64,000 nt of DNA from Lachnospiraceae bacterium (GCA_017463255.1 JAFTPP010000011.1:1-64000); one strand, 5' to 3'. Positions 1 to 8,369 are shown, counted from the first letter of the stretch. The notes: generated by a model from the sequence alone, not told the origin. Numbers and translations are program-made.

Positions 1-1
1 C

Positions 2-208
2 TCTTTGTCTGATGAGGAGGAACAGATGCACCGACAAAACTTGATTGCATTGAAAGCAGAGCAAGGAATTGCCGATGATGCGTTTTACCATTACGACACG
101 CCCCTTACTGTAAAACACGAAACAGAAGCACTTCTGGAAGCAGGCTTTTCTTCTGTTGAGGTGCTGAAGAATTGGGGAGCGACCTATACAATAAAAGCAG
201 TTAAGTAA
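2..208 (+). CDS. Class I SAM-dependent methyltransferase, C-terminal fragment
   Basis: Only the last 68 or so codons are in the window; the frame is open to the left edge, so the start lies upstream. The fragment ends in a pattern (YHYDTPLT...HETEALLEAGFSSVEVLKNWGATY) that I recognise as the C-terminal part of class I S-adenosylmethionine-dependent methyltransferases of Clostridia, where the last beta strands of the Rossmann fold close the domain. The SAM-binding motifs are outside the window, so substrate cannot be judged. The next gene follows after 56 bases on the same strand and could be co-transcribed. Confidence 0.7.
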   Translation, partial: SLSDEEEQMHRQNLIALKAEQGIADDAFYHYDTPLTVKHETEALLEAGFSSVEVLKNWGATYTIKAVK

Positions 209-264
209 ATTTCAGTTTGATGGAGCGTCAAATTCCAATTTGTAGATATAAGAAGAGGTAACCC

Positions 265-1182
265 ATGATAGAACGATTAAGACCGGAGTGCATCAGATGT
301 ATGGTAAAGCGTCAGTTAGACAATGTACCTTCTGATGCAGCCGTAGAAAAACAGATGGAGTACATGCAGAAGATACTAAGGGTGGTTGCAGATGCCCCAA
401 AATCCTTAAGTGCACCTGTACTGGTGCAGGAATTTAATAGATTGCAAAAAGAGTACTTCGGAACCGATGAGGATTTTACGGAGATTAAGTATTACTTTAA
501 CGAGCTTATGATGAGAAAAGCCGGAGCAATAGAAAAGAGAATTAGTAAGTCAGAAGAACCCTTAAAGCTTGCCCTTCAGTATGCTATGACAGGCAACTAT
601 ATTGATTTTGGCGCATTACATAGTGTGGAAGAAGACAAGCTGGATGAGCTGCTTAACAAGGTGGGGTCTACAGAGGAGATAGTAGGAGCAGGTACAAAAA
701 CGAAAACAGACATCATGGAGCTTAAAGAATATGAGAATCTTTGTGATGACCTAAAAAGTGCCAAGAATCTGGTGTATCTCACGGATAACTGCGGCGAAAT
801 AGTGTTAGATAAAGTGTTCATACAAGAGTTAAAAAGCGAATACCCTGAGCTTGTAATTACAGTTATTGTGCGAGGAGAGAATGTCTTAAATGATGCGACG
901 CTTGTTGATGCAAAGCAGATTGGTCTTGACAAGCTTGTAACAGTAATTGACAACGGAAACGGAATTGCAGGCACCTGGATGGACGCATTGTCAGAAGAAG
1001 CCCTTCGCACAATGCATGAAGCAGACGTGATTCTTTCGAAAGGTCAGGGGAACTACGAAACCTTAAGAATGTGCGGACTTAATGTCTATTATCTATTTAT
1101 GTGCAAGTGTGACATGTTTGCAAAGGGCTTCAATGTACCCCGTTTTACGGGAGTCTTGGTGAATGATAGAGATTGTGTGTAA
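265..1182 (+). CDS. DUF89 / ARMT1-like metal-dependent damage-control phosphatase family protein
   Basis: 305 residues. The C-terminal half carries the DUF89 signature residues: an acidic DNCGE motif near residue 176, RGENVLND near 211-218, and KGQGNYE near 259-265. In this family these bind a divalent metal and the phosphate of damaged sugar-phosphate or phosphometabolite substrates (damage-control phosphatases). The N-terminus has a CIRC (CxxC) motif, seen in the archaeal/bacterial subgroup. The start is supported by AGAGGT eight or so bases upstream. The exact substrate is not predictable. It precedes an ABC exporter pair by 41 bases; no functional link is obvious. Confidence 0.8.
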   Translation: MIERLRPECIRCMVKRQLDNVPSDAAVEKQMEYMQKILRVVADAPKSLSAPVLVQEFNRLQKEYFGTDEDFTEIKYYFNELMMRKAGAIEKRISKSEEPLKLALQYAMTGNYIDFGALHSVEEDKLDELLNKVGSTEEIVGAGTKTKTDIMELKEYENLCDDLKSAKNLVYLTDNCGEIVLDKVFIQELKSEYPELVITVIVRGENVLNDATLVDAKQIGLDKLVTVIDNGNGIAGTWMDALSEEALRTMHEADVILSKGQGNYETLRMCGLNVYYLFMCKCDMFAKGFNVPRFTGVLVNDRDCV

Positions 1183-1223
1183 TTCGATTAAGAATATACA
1201 ACTAAAATTAAAGGGGAACAAAA

Positions 1224-3068
1224 GTGAAAGAGAATAAGAAAAATAAAAAGAGCAAAGCAAGAGTGTTTGCCAACAATTCCTATGCTGTAAAGACAGTGTG
1301 GGAAATCAGTAAAAAGCGCGTGATACATACAGCATTATATTCCATTGTGGGTTATGTGGAATGGATATTTATGAGTGTGTTCTTTTTACGTTATGTGATT
1401 CATGCCATTGAAACAGGAGCGTCCTTTGAAAAGGCGCTTTTCTTTATCGGAATCTGTTTTGTGGTGTTCAGCTTGTTTGCAATGTATGGAAGCTACATGA
1501 ACTCTGTGTTGATACCATATACCAATACGAAGATTTATCGTGAACTTTATAAGAGATTATTTGCTAAGGCAAGAAACGTGGAGCTGCGGTGTTTTGAGGA
1601 TGCAGATTTCTATAATAAATATACCATGGCATTGGATGGTGCGGCAGATAAAATGACTAAATCGGTCACTTTCTTTTTTGACGTGATTTTTGGAGTGGTT
1701 GCGGCAGCAGTTGCATTTTCTTCCATGTTTTTCATTGACCCGTATTCAGTACTGTTTGTTATATCGCCGATTATCGGAAACTTTGTCTTTGGGGGCCTTA
1801 TGAATAAAATCTGGGGCGGAAGATATACGGATAATGTGAAGAATAACCGTAGAGCAGAGTATGTAAACCGTGTTATGCATCTGGCGGAATATGCCAAGGA
1901 AATCCGTTTTTCCAACATTCATGACCTTATGATGAACCGCTATAACGAATCGGTAAAAGGGAATCAGGCTGTGGCAGATAAGTACGCCAAAAAAGCCATT
2001 GTTTATACATGGGCTCAAAATGTTACTACCTTTGCACTGGTATTTGAAGGAATTATGATTTATGCGGCTTACCGTACTATTATCTCTCAAACCATGGGCC
2101 TTGCAGAGCTTGCAATTATGTTTACAGCAATGTCTACATCCTCATGGATTTTAATCGGAATGTTTAATGATATTACGGAAGCATTAAAGAATGGTGAATT
2201 CCTCGAATATTTCCGTACATTTATGGAGTATAAAGAAAAGATTTCTGAGAACCAGGATGGAATAATACCTGATACAAAAGTGCATTCCATCGAATTCCGG
2301 GATGTGTCTTTTGAATATAAGGAAAATGAACCGGTTATCAATCATCTGTCATTTAAGATAGAGGGGGATAAGGTGTGTGCTCTGGTAGGACATAACGGTG
2401 CCGGAAAATCCACAATCATTAAGCTTCTGTTCAGGCTTTATGACCCTACATCAGGGGAAATATTAGTGAATGGAATTAACATTAAGGAATATAACCTGAA
2501 GGCATACAGAAAACTTTTTTCAGCAGCCTTTCAGGACTATAAAGTAATGGCAATGTCGGTAAAATATAATGTATTAATGGGAGAAGAGTTTGAAAACCCT
2601 GAAGAAACTGCGGAGCATGCCTTACAGTGTTCAGGAGTATGGGAAAAAATACAAAGCCTGCCTAAGGGTATGGATACGATTATGACAAAGGAATTCGATA
2701 ATGAGGGTGCTCTTTTGTCAGGTGGTGAGCAGCAAAAAATTGTGGTTGCAAGAGCCTTTGCCAAGAAGGCAAGCGTTAAGGTTTTTGATGAACCTTCTTC
2801 TGCACTTGATCCTATTGCCGAATATGAGCTTTACAAGGGAATTATGGATGAAAGCAAAGGGCATATTACCCTGTTTATTTCCCACAGACTATCTTCCGTT
2901 AAAGATGCGGACATGGTCTTCATGCTTGAAAACGGAACCATCATAGAAGAAGGTACTCACAAAGAGCTTATGAGTAAAAATGGGCAGTATTGTGAGATGT
3001 TTACTAAACAGGCCCAGAACTACCTTGCGGATGAAAGCTTCGGAAAGGGGGAAATCTCACATGAGTAA
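1224..3068 (+). CDS. ABC transporter, fused permease and ATP-binding protein (first subunit)
   Basis: 614 residues beginning with GTG behind an AGGGGA ribosome site. The N-terminal ~340 residues hold several hydrophobic segments of an exporter-type transmembrane domain; the C-terminal ATPase has Walker A GHNGAGKS at 389-396, signature LSGGE at 498-502, Walker B with D522-E523 (DEPSSALDP), and the switch His in ISHRLSS. All catalytic residues are present. The gene overlaps the next ABC gene by 8 bases, so the two products probably form one heterodimeric exporter. Substrate is unknown; no peptide precursor gene is visible nearby. Confidence 0.88.
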   Translation: MKENKKNKKSKARVFANNSYAVKTVWEISKKRVIHTALYSIVGYVEWIFMSVFFLRYVIHAIETGASFEKALFFIGICFVVFSLFAMYGSYMNSVLIPYTNTKIYRELYKRLFAKARNVELRCFEDADFYNKYTMALDGAADKMTKSVTFFFDVIFGVVAAAVAFSSMFFIDPYSVLFVISPIIGNFVFGGLMNKIWGGRYTDNVKNNRRAEYVNRVMHLAEYAKEIRFSNIHDLMMNRYNESVKGNQAVADKYAKKAIVYTWAQNVTTFALVFEGIMIYAAYRTIISQTMGLAELAIMFTAMSTSSWILIGMFNDITEALKNGEFLEYFRTFMEYKEKISENQDGIIPDTKVHSIEFRDVSFEYKENEPVINHLSFKIEGDKVCALVGHNGAGKSTIIKLLFRLYDPTSGEILVNGINIKEYNLKAYRKLFSAAFQDYKVMAMSVKYNVLMGEEFENPEETAEHALQCSGVWEKIQSLPKGMDTIMTKEFDNEGALLSGGEQQKIVVARAFAKKASVKVFDEPSSALDPIAEYELYKGIMDESKGHITLFISHRLSSVKDADMVFMLENGTIIEEGTHKELMSKNGQYCEMFTKQAQNYLADESFGKGEISHE

Positions 3069-4854
3069 AAAAGATAACCGGGTGTTTTCTAACAATTTAA
3101 ACCTGTTGAAGTTATGCTTTAAGGCATCCCCTAAATATACTGTATTAAGTATTGTAGAAGCCATTAGAAATGAAGTGGTAGTATTCTTAGAATTTACCTT
3201 TGGTCTTAATTATGTCTTAGAATGTGCTGAATATGGCAGACCATTTAAGGATGCCGCAATCTTTTTAGTAGGACTTTTGGCATTTGTTATGGCTGGGCTT
3301 TGGTTTAATGCCTATTTATATCAAAAGCTTGAGATGAAAGCTAAGCCTAAGATTAAGCAGGCTCTTAAAGAGATGTTATATATGAAAGCAAAGGAAATTG
3401 ATCTTGAGTGCTACGATAATCCTGAGTTTTATAATGACTATGTTCTGGCAGTTTCAGAAGCGGAGAATCAGGTAGACAGGTTGTTCGGAATGCTTTCTTC
3501 CTTATTTACAGGACTTACCTCCATTGTGCTTTCGGGTGCGTTCTTTATTGGAAATGACCCGATATCCTTTGGATTCATTTTTGTAGCGTTTGTTGCCTCG
3601 CTCATTGTGGGAAAAGCTGTAAACTCACTGAACTTTAAGATTCGTAATGAAAAAAATCCGCACGAGCGTAAGCTTAATTACGTGAACCGGGTATTTTATC
3701 TGAATGATTATGCTAAAGAGGTGCGTTTAAATACAGAGGTTTCTAAAGAACTGCTAAAAGACTTTGACAAAGTAAATGATGATATCCTTGCAATTGATAA
3801 AAAGAATGCGAAGAAACGCTTTTGGTTACAGTATTTGCAAAGCTACATTTGCAACCATTTCATTATTTACGTGGTATATATGATTTATCTGGTGTATTCA
3901 GCCGCAGTGCTTCATAGGATTTCATACAGTAATGTGGCGGTTATGCTTACAACAGCAAACCGAATGAAGAACAGAATGCGACAGTTCTCGGATGTATATC
4001 CTAAGATGCAGGAGATTAGTCTTTACGTTGATAAGATTCATAAATTCTTAGCCATCACACCAAAGATTGTAAGTGAGGGTAACAGACCGATTCCGGAGCA
4101 TCCCACAGAGCTTGAACTTCGTAATGTATCTTTTGCCTATAATGAAAAAGACGGGTATATCCTTAAGAATGTTAGTATGAAAATTAATCCATACAGTAAG
4201 ATTGCCATTGTAGGATACAATGGAGCAGGAAAGACCACATTGATTAAGTTAATTATGCGTCTTTATGATCCGAATGAAGGTGAAATCTTACTTAACGGAA
4301 TTAACATTAAGGAATATGATGTGGCAGAATATCGTCGCAAAATCGGCACGGTATTTCAGGACTTTAAGATTTTTGCCGCAACGGTAAAGGAAAATGTATT
4401 ATTGGATTTTGAGGATGCGGGTGAAGATAAGAAGGTGTTACAAGCCATCGAAAAGAGCGGATTTGCAGACAGACTGCATTCTTTGGAAAACGGACTGAGG
4501 GCAAACCTTACTACAGAGTTTGAGGATGATGGAGTCAATCTTTCAGGGGGTGAAGGTCAAAAGCTTGCAGTTGCCAGAGTGTTCTATAAGGATGCCAACA
4601 TGATTATTTTGGACGAACCATCCTCAGCCCTTGACCCTATAGCGGAATATCATTTGAATCATTCCATGCTTACGGCTGCGGAAAATAAATCGGTGATATT
4701 TATTTCTCACAGACTTTCGACTACGCGAATTGCAGACAAAATATATATGCTGGAAAACGGACAGATTATCGAAGAGGGAAGTCACGAGGAATTGTTTACT
4801 ATGGCAGGAAAGTATGCACAGATGTGGAAAGTGCAGGCAGGACAGTATATATAG
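3061..4854 (+). CDS. ABC transporter, fused permease and ATP-binding protein (second subunit)
   Basis: 597 residues. I place the start at the ATG at 3061, preceded by AAAGGGGG and overlapping the upstream gene by 8 bases; an earlier in-frame ATG lies well inside the upstream gene and has no ribosome site. The transmembrane half is followed by an ATPase with Walker A GYNGAGKT (385-392), LSGGE (494-498), D518-E519 and ISHRLST. It shares the DEPSSALDPIAEY stretch and overall layout with its neighbour, so the pair looks like an old tandem duplication acting as a heterodimer. Substrate unknown. Confidence 0.88.
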   Translation: MSKKDNRVFSNNLNLLKLCFKASPKYTVLSIVEAIRNEVVVFLEFTFGLNYVLECAEYGRPFKDAAIFLVGLLAFVMAGLWFNAYLYQKLEMKAKPKIKQALKEMLYMKAKEIDLECYDNPEFYNDYVLAVSEAENQVDRLFGMLSSLFTGLTSIVLSGAFFIGNDPISFGFIFVAFVASLIVGKAVNSLNFKIRNEKNPHERKLNYVNRVFYLNDYAKEVRLNTEVSKELLKDFDKVNDDILAIDKKNAKKRFWLQYLQSYICNHFIIYVVYMIYLVYSAAVLHRISYSNVAVMLTTANRMKNRMRQFSDVYPKMQEISLYVDKIHKFLAITPKIVSEGNRPIPEHPTELELRNVSFAYNEKDGYILKNVSMKINPYSKIAIVGYNGAGKTTLIKLIMRLYDPNEGEILLNGINIKEYDVAEYRRKIGTVFQDFKIFAATVKENVLLDFEDAGEDKKVLQAIEKSGFADRLHSLENGLRANLTTEFEDDGVNLSGGEGQKLAVARVFYKDANMIILDEPSSALDPIAEYHLNHSMLTAAENKSVIFISHRLSTTRIADKIYMLENGQIIEEGSHEELFTMAGKYAQMWKVQAGQYI

Positions 4855-4871
4855 TTATTTGAAAAACTGGA

Positions 4872-4911
4872 ATTTAAAATTTCACATTACGATTTAAAAT
4901 TTCACATTACG
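4872..4911. repeat. Perfect 20-bp tandem direct repeat, two copies
   Basis: Positions 4872-4891 and 4892-4911 are identical 20-mers starting ATTTAAAATTT and ending CACATTACG. They sit directly upstream of the -35 box of the next promoter. The A/T-rich half could work as an UP element, or the two copies could be tandem binding sites spaced two helical turns apart. Confidence 0.9.
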
Positions 4912-4914
4912 AGG

Positions 4915-4943
4915 TTGACATGTACGCGGTGCGTGACTATAAT
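4915..4943 (+). promoter_or_regulatory. Perfect-consensus sigma-A promoter for the HTH/Bro-N cassette
   Basis: TTGACA at 4915-4920 and TATAAT at 4938-4943 are separated by exactly 17 bases. An unregulated promoter this strong would be very active, so repression through the surrounding palindromes is likely. Confidence 0.9.
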
Positions 4944-4967
4944 ATGTTTATAGATACGCACTGCGTA
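4923..4967. promoter_or_regulatory. Paired palindromic operators flanking the -10 box
   Basis: Two related sites, ACGCGGTGCGT (4924-4934, in the promoter spacer) and ACGCACTGCGT (4956-4966, just past the -10 box), are each palindromic or nearly so and are also inverted copies of one another. The second is a perfect 11-bp palindrome with a single central base. Their placement across the promoter suits autorepression by the HTH protein encoded next; that link is inference. Confidence 0.65.
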
Positions 4968-5014
4968 ATTTTTGCGCTGCGAATGCAGTTTTTTGTTCGG
5001 AGGGAGAGAAGGTT

Positions 5015-5242
5015 ATGGGAAAGAGTTTACAGGAACGATTGATTGAGTTAAGGGAAAGTACTGGTATGAACCGCAAGAGCTTTGCGGAGTATTTTGGAAT
5101 TCCCTATCGTACTATGACGGATTGGGAACGTGGCGAAAGGCAGATGCCGGAGTATTTACTGCGACTTATGGCGTATAAGGTGAAGGTGGAGATGTTAAGT
5201 AAGGAAGGAAAAGAGAATAAGGGGGAAACAATCAATGAATGA
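5015..5242 (+). CDS. Small XRE-like helix-turn-helix DNA-binding protein
   Basis: 75 residues, essentially a single HTH domain: LRESTGMNRKSFAEYFGIPYRTMTDWERGERQ matches the Cro/CI-type helix-turn-helix with the recognition helix around residues 28-42. The start has a GGAGGGAGAGAAGG ribosome region. It overlaps the Bro-N gene by 8 bases, so expression is translationally coupled. It is the natural candidate to bind the paired palindromes around its own promoter. Whether it is a repressor, antitoxin-like partner or phage-derived switch cannot be decided from sequence. Confidence 0.82.
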   Translation: MGKSLQERLIELRESTGMNRKSFAEYFGIPYRTMTDWERGERQMPEYLLRLMAYKVKVEMLSKEGKENKGETINE

Positions 5243-6092
5243 TAATTTACAATTATTTGAAGAACAACCTATTAGAGCAGCGTGGGACGAAGAAAAAGAG
5301 GAATGGTATTTTTCGGTTGTTGATGTATGTCAGGTTTTAACAAGCGCGGAGAATCCACGTAGATATTGGAGTGATTTGAAACGTAAGTTGAAGGCTGAAG
5401 GAAGTGAGTTGTACGAAAAAATCGTACAACTGAAAATGAAATCACCTAAGGATGGCAAATATTATAAAACCGACGTAGCTGATATAGAGCAATTATTACG
5501 AATCATACAATCGATTCCTTCGCCTAAAGCTGAACCCTTTAAAATGTGGTTAGCACAAGTGGGCAGGGAGAGAATGGAAGAGACCATAGACCCTGAACTA
5601 ACCATAGACAGAGCGTTAGATACATATTTAAAGAAGGGATATTCAAGAGAGTGGATTAATCAGCGTTTACAAGCAATTCAAGTGCGAAAAGAATTAGTTG
5701 ATGAATGGCAGGATAGAGGCGTTAATTCAGGAAAAGAGTATGCGATTCTAACGGATGAAATCACCAGAGCGTGGTCAGGAATGTCTACACGTGAATATAA
5801 GAATTATAAGGGGCTAAAAAAAGAGAACTTACGTGATAACATGAGCACAACAGAGATTGTATTAAATATGTTAGCGGAAACTGCTACAAAGGAAATATCA
5901 AAACAAGTACAGCCAAGCAACTTCGAGAGTAATAAAAAGGTAGCAAAGCGAGGCGGAAGTATTGCCGGTAATGCAAGAAGAGAACTTGAAGAAGAGATAG
6001 GGCATTCGGTAATTACACAAAAGAATGCTATGCAATTAAATGTTATGGTTACCGAAATGATAGAATCAGTGTCTAAAATGGAAAAGAAATAA
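5235..6092 (+). CDS. Bro-N domain (phage antirepressor-like) protein
   Basis: 285 residues. The first ~110 residues resemble the BRO/antirepressor N-terminal domain (RAAWDEEKEEWYFSVVDVCQVL, then an SPKAEPFKMWLAQVG stretch), a DNA-binding fold common in phage antirepressors and baculovirus Bro proteins. The remainder is mostly helical and charged, with a repeated-helix look and no catalytic motif that I recognise. Overlap with the upstream HTH gene and a 20-base gap to the HAM1-like gene suggest one three-gene transcript. No integrase, terminase or structural phage gene is near, so it is a stand-alone cassette rather than a prophage. Confidence 0.75.
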   Translation: MNDNLQLFEEQPIRAAWDEEKEEWYFSVVDVCQVLTSAENPRRYWSDLKRKLKAEGSELYEKIVQLKMKSPKDGKYYKTDVADIEQLLRIIQSIPSPKAEPFKMWLAQVGRERMEETIDPELTIDRALDTYLKKGYSREWINQRLQAIQVRKELVDEWQDRGVNSGKEYAILTDEITRAWSGMSTREYKNYKGLKKENLRDNMSTTEIVLNMLAETATKEISKQVQPSNFESNKKVAKRGGSIAGNARRELEEEIGHSVITQKNAMQLNVMVTEMIESVSKMEKK

Positions 6093-6112
6093 GATACATA
6101 AGGAGAACAATC

Positions 6113-6721
6113 ATGCGAATCATATACGGAACAGGAAATCCTGCTAAGTTATCGGCAATGCAAAGAAGATTGGAAGGGCTGAATATTGAAATAATCGGAT
6201 TAAAGGATGTAGGAAAAGAGATTCCCACTGTACCTGAAACAGGAAAGACACCTTTGGAGAATGCAAGACAGAAGGCACTTGCATATTATAAGGCCTTTGG
6301 AGAACCTGTTTTTTCTTGCGATTCAGGATTATATTTTGATAATGTACCTGACGAAATTCAGCCGGGGGTACATGTGCGAAATGTAAATGGAAAAACACTT
6401 ACAGATGATGAAATGATTGCTTATTATGGCGGACTTGCAAAAGAGTATGGTGATTTAACTGCCCGTTATCGTAATGCCATCTGTCTGGTTATGGATGAAG
6501 AACATATATACGAAGCAATGCGAGATGATATGGCAAGTGAGCCGTTTCTTTTGGTATCCAAACCTCATGCATATAGAAAACCTAAACCGGGATTCCCTCT
6601 GGATAGTCTGTCTGTTGATATTAAGACGGGTAAATACTATTACGATTTAGAGGATGAAGAGCTTGATAAGGTTGCAGTAGAAGATGGTTTTTATGAATTT
6701 TTTCGTGAGATTAAAAAATAA
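6113..6721 (+). CDS. Divergent RdgB/HAM1-family nucleoside triphosphate pyrophosphatase
   Basis: 202 residues with an AAGGAG ribosome site. N-terminal GTGNPAKL corresponds to the ATGNxxK nucleotide-binding loop of the ITP/XTP pyrophosphatase family, and CDSGLYFDNVP...QPGVHVR corresponds to the DDSGL...APGVYSAR core around the catalytic Asp. Family members hydrolyse non-canonical purine NTPs to the monophosphate. The C-terminal GFGYDP and SHR elements that help bind the purine in RdgB are not recognisable here, so substrate may differ. Its 20-base distance from the Bro-N gene places it in the same probable operon. Confidence 0.72.
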   Translation: MRIIYGTGNPAKLSAMQRRLEGLNIEIIGLKDVGKEIPTVPETGKTPLENARQKALAYYKAFGEPVFSCDSGLYFDNVPDEIQPGVHVRNVNGKTLTDDEMIAYYGGLAKEYGDLTARYRNAICLVMDEEHIYEAMRDDMASEPFLLVSKPHAYRKPKPGFPLDSLSVDIKTGKYYYDLEDEELDKVAVEDGFYEFFREIKK

Positions 6722-6732
6722 TAAATATTTTT

Positions 6733-6760
6733 TGTAACATATATGAGATTCATACGTCTA
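6733..6760 (+). promoter_or_regulatory. ECF-type promoter upstream of the sigma factor gene
   Basis: TGTAAC (6733-6738) and CGTCTA (6755-6760) are 16 bases apart. This resembles the AAC / CGTC pattern used by extracytoplasmic-function sigma factors of Firmicutes and suggests that the sigma factor downstream activates itself. Confidence 0.6.
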
Positions 6761-6795
6761 ATCAATGAAAAGATAGAAAAGGAGGTGATAGGTTC

Positions 6796-7272
6796 GTGGC
6801 AATAGAGCATGATTTTGAGAAAATGTATCAGACATATTATATGGAAGTCTATTCCTATGTTATGACGATTATGAAGGATTCCGGGTGGGCAGAAGAGATA
6901 ACGCAGGAAACCTTTTTTAAGGCAATGAGAAGTTTAGACAGCTATCGTGGGGGAGCAAGTGAAGTAACATGGCTTTGTGCGATTGCGAAAAATTTATGTA
7001 TAGATACACTTCGTAAGGAATCCAGACATGGCAATCTGAATGATGAAATATCGTCTTCTATCAATATTGAAAAAACGGCTGTGGATAAGATGACTTCATT
7101 GCAGATTCATCAGGTGCTACATAACTTGGATGAGCCATATAAGGAAGTATTCAATTTGCGATGCTTTGGAGAGTTAGCTTTTAGGGATATCGGACAGATA
7201 TTCGGTAAATCAGAAAACTGGGCAAGAGTAACCTATCACCGTGCAAGATTGCTGATTCAGGAAAGGATTTAG
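6796..7272 (+). CDS. ECF-family RNA polymerase sigma factor
   Basis: 158 residues starting at GTG, six bases after a full-strength GGAGGTGAT ribosome site. Region 2 is visible at residues ~10-75 (YYMEVYSYVMTIMKD...AEEITQETFFKAMR) and region 4 at ~105-155 (EPYKEVFNLRCFGELAFRDIGQIFG with a terminal HTH). There is no region 1 or 3, as in ECF sigma factors. The anti-sigma gene begins five bases after the stop. The upstream ECF-like promoter implies positive autoregulation released when the anti-sigma factor is inactivated. Confidence 0.9.
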   Translation: MAIEHDFEKMYQTYYMEVYSYVMTIMKDSGWAEEITQETFFKAMRSLDSYRGGASEVTWLCAIAKNLCIDTLRKESRHGNLNDEISSSINIEKTAVDKMTSLQIHQVLHNLDEPYKEVFNLRCFGELAFRDIGQIFGKSENWARVTYHRARLLIQERI

Positions 7273-7277
7273 ATAGT

Positions 7278-8282
7278 ATGAATAAATTATATGATTGTGA
7301 TTTGATACAGGATTTATTACCACTTTATCAGGACGAAATTTGCAGCGAGAGCAGTAAAAAAGCGGTGCAGGAGCATTTGGAGGAGTGCACTGTTTGCAGA
7401 AATACCGCAGATAAGTTGATGAATGATAGAATTGAGAAATTGCTTATTCAGGAAAAGAATAAAGTGTTAGTAGCCCATAAGAAAAAGGAACGTAAAAGAA
7501 CATTTACCATAGGGATTGTAACAGCAAGCGTGCTTATGATTCCGATTATTGTATGTCTGATATGTAATCTGGCGATTGGGCATGCACTGGATTGGTTTTT
7601 TATTGTACTGGCGGCTATGTTAGTGGTAGCTTCGCTAACTGTGGTTCCGTTAGTAGTGCAGAGTAACAGAGGGGTGTGGACCATTGTAGGATTTACCGGT
7701 TCCTTGCTGACATTATTGCTTGTGTGTTGCATTTATGTAGGAGGAAACTGGTTTGTATTGGTAGCAGTATCCTGTATGTTGGGATTGTCCATTGTTCTGG
7801 CTCCTTATGTAATCCATCATATTCCGTTGCCGAAGTTTTTAAGAAATCAAAAAGGTTTGCTGGTGATGGTATGGGATACGTTGTGGTTATTTGCTCTGAT
7901 TACTGTGTGTGGCATTTATGTTGGAGGAAGCAGTAATTATTGGCATATCGCAATAGGTTCGACTATTTATGGGATTGCTTTGCCTTGGATTATATTTGTG
8001 ATTATCAGATATTTCCCTGTGCATACATGTACGAAAATCGGCTTGATTACAATGATTGTGGGAATATACAGTGCCTTTGCCAATGATGCGCTGACATGGC
8101 TGTCAGGTTATCAGATGGGCGGAAGCATTTTGAAAGCAGATTTACTGAGCGATTTTTCTACTAAGAACCGGGAAGTATTGAATGCCAATATTTTACTGAT
8201 TGTAATGATAGCCCTTATTTTCGTGGGCGCAATCTTTGTTGTGGTTGGGTTGGCGACAAAGAAAAGAGCAGGTAGGTCATGA
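7278..8282 (+). CDS. Zinc-finger anti-sigma factor with about eight membrane segments
   Basis: 334 residues. The N-terminus has an anti-sigma zinc finger (zf-HC2 type): H33, C37 and C40 in HLEECTVC, with an upstream C7 or C22 as possible fourth ligand. After a basic stretch near residues 64-74 there are about eight hydrophobic segments running to the C-terminus. The expected role is to hold the co-encoded ECF sigma factor at the membrane until a signal arrives. The polytopic sensor half has no recognisable extracellular domain, so the signal is likely membrane- or lipid-proximal; that is inference. Confidence 0.82.
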   Translation: MNKLYDCDLIQDLLPLYQDEICSESSKKAVQEHLEECTVCRNTADKLMNDRIEKLLIQEKNKVLVAHKKKERKRTFTIGIVTASVLMIPIIVCLICNLAIGHALDWFFIVLAAMLVVASLTVVPLVVQSNRGVWTIVGFTGSLLTLLLVCCIYVGGNWFVLVAVSCMLGLSIVLAPYVIHHIPLPKFLRNQKGLLVMVWDTLWLFALITVCGIYVGGSSNYWHIAIGSTIYGIALPWIIFVIIRYFPVHTCTKIGLITMIVGIYSAFANDALTWLSGYQMGGSILKADLLSDFSTKNREVLNANILLIVMIALIFVGAIFVVVGLATKKRAGRS

Positions 8283-8369
8283 GAGACTTTATTATTTCTT
8301 CCAAATGAGCTAGAATAAATATAGAAAAAACTCGTGGGAGCTCATGTTTCCCATAAGAAAGGATAACAT

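Noticed and set aside
1-4854. Natural-product (peptide) biosynthesis cluster with the methyltransferase and ABC pair
   Set aside because: No precursor peptide, maturation enzyme or protease gene is visible; the DUF89 gene does not suggest such a pathway.
4915-6092. Classical toxin-antitoxin pair
   Set aside because: Size and order (75 and 285 residues) and autorepression-like sites fit loosely, but neither product has a recognised toxin motif, and Bro-N is a DNA-binding domain.
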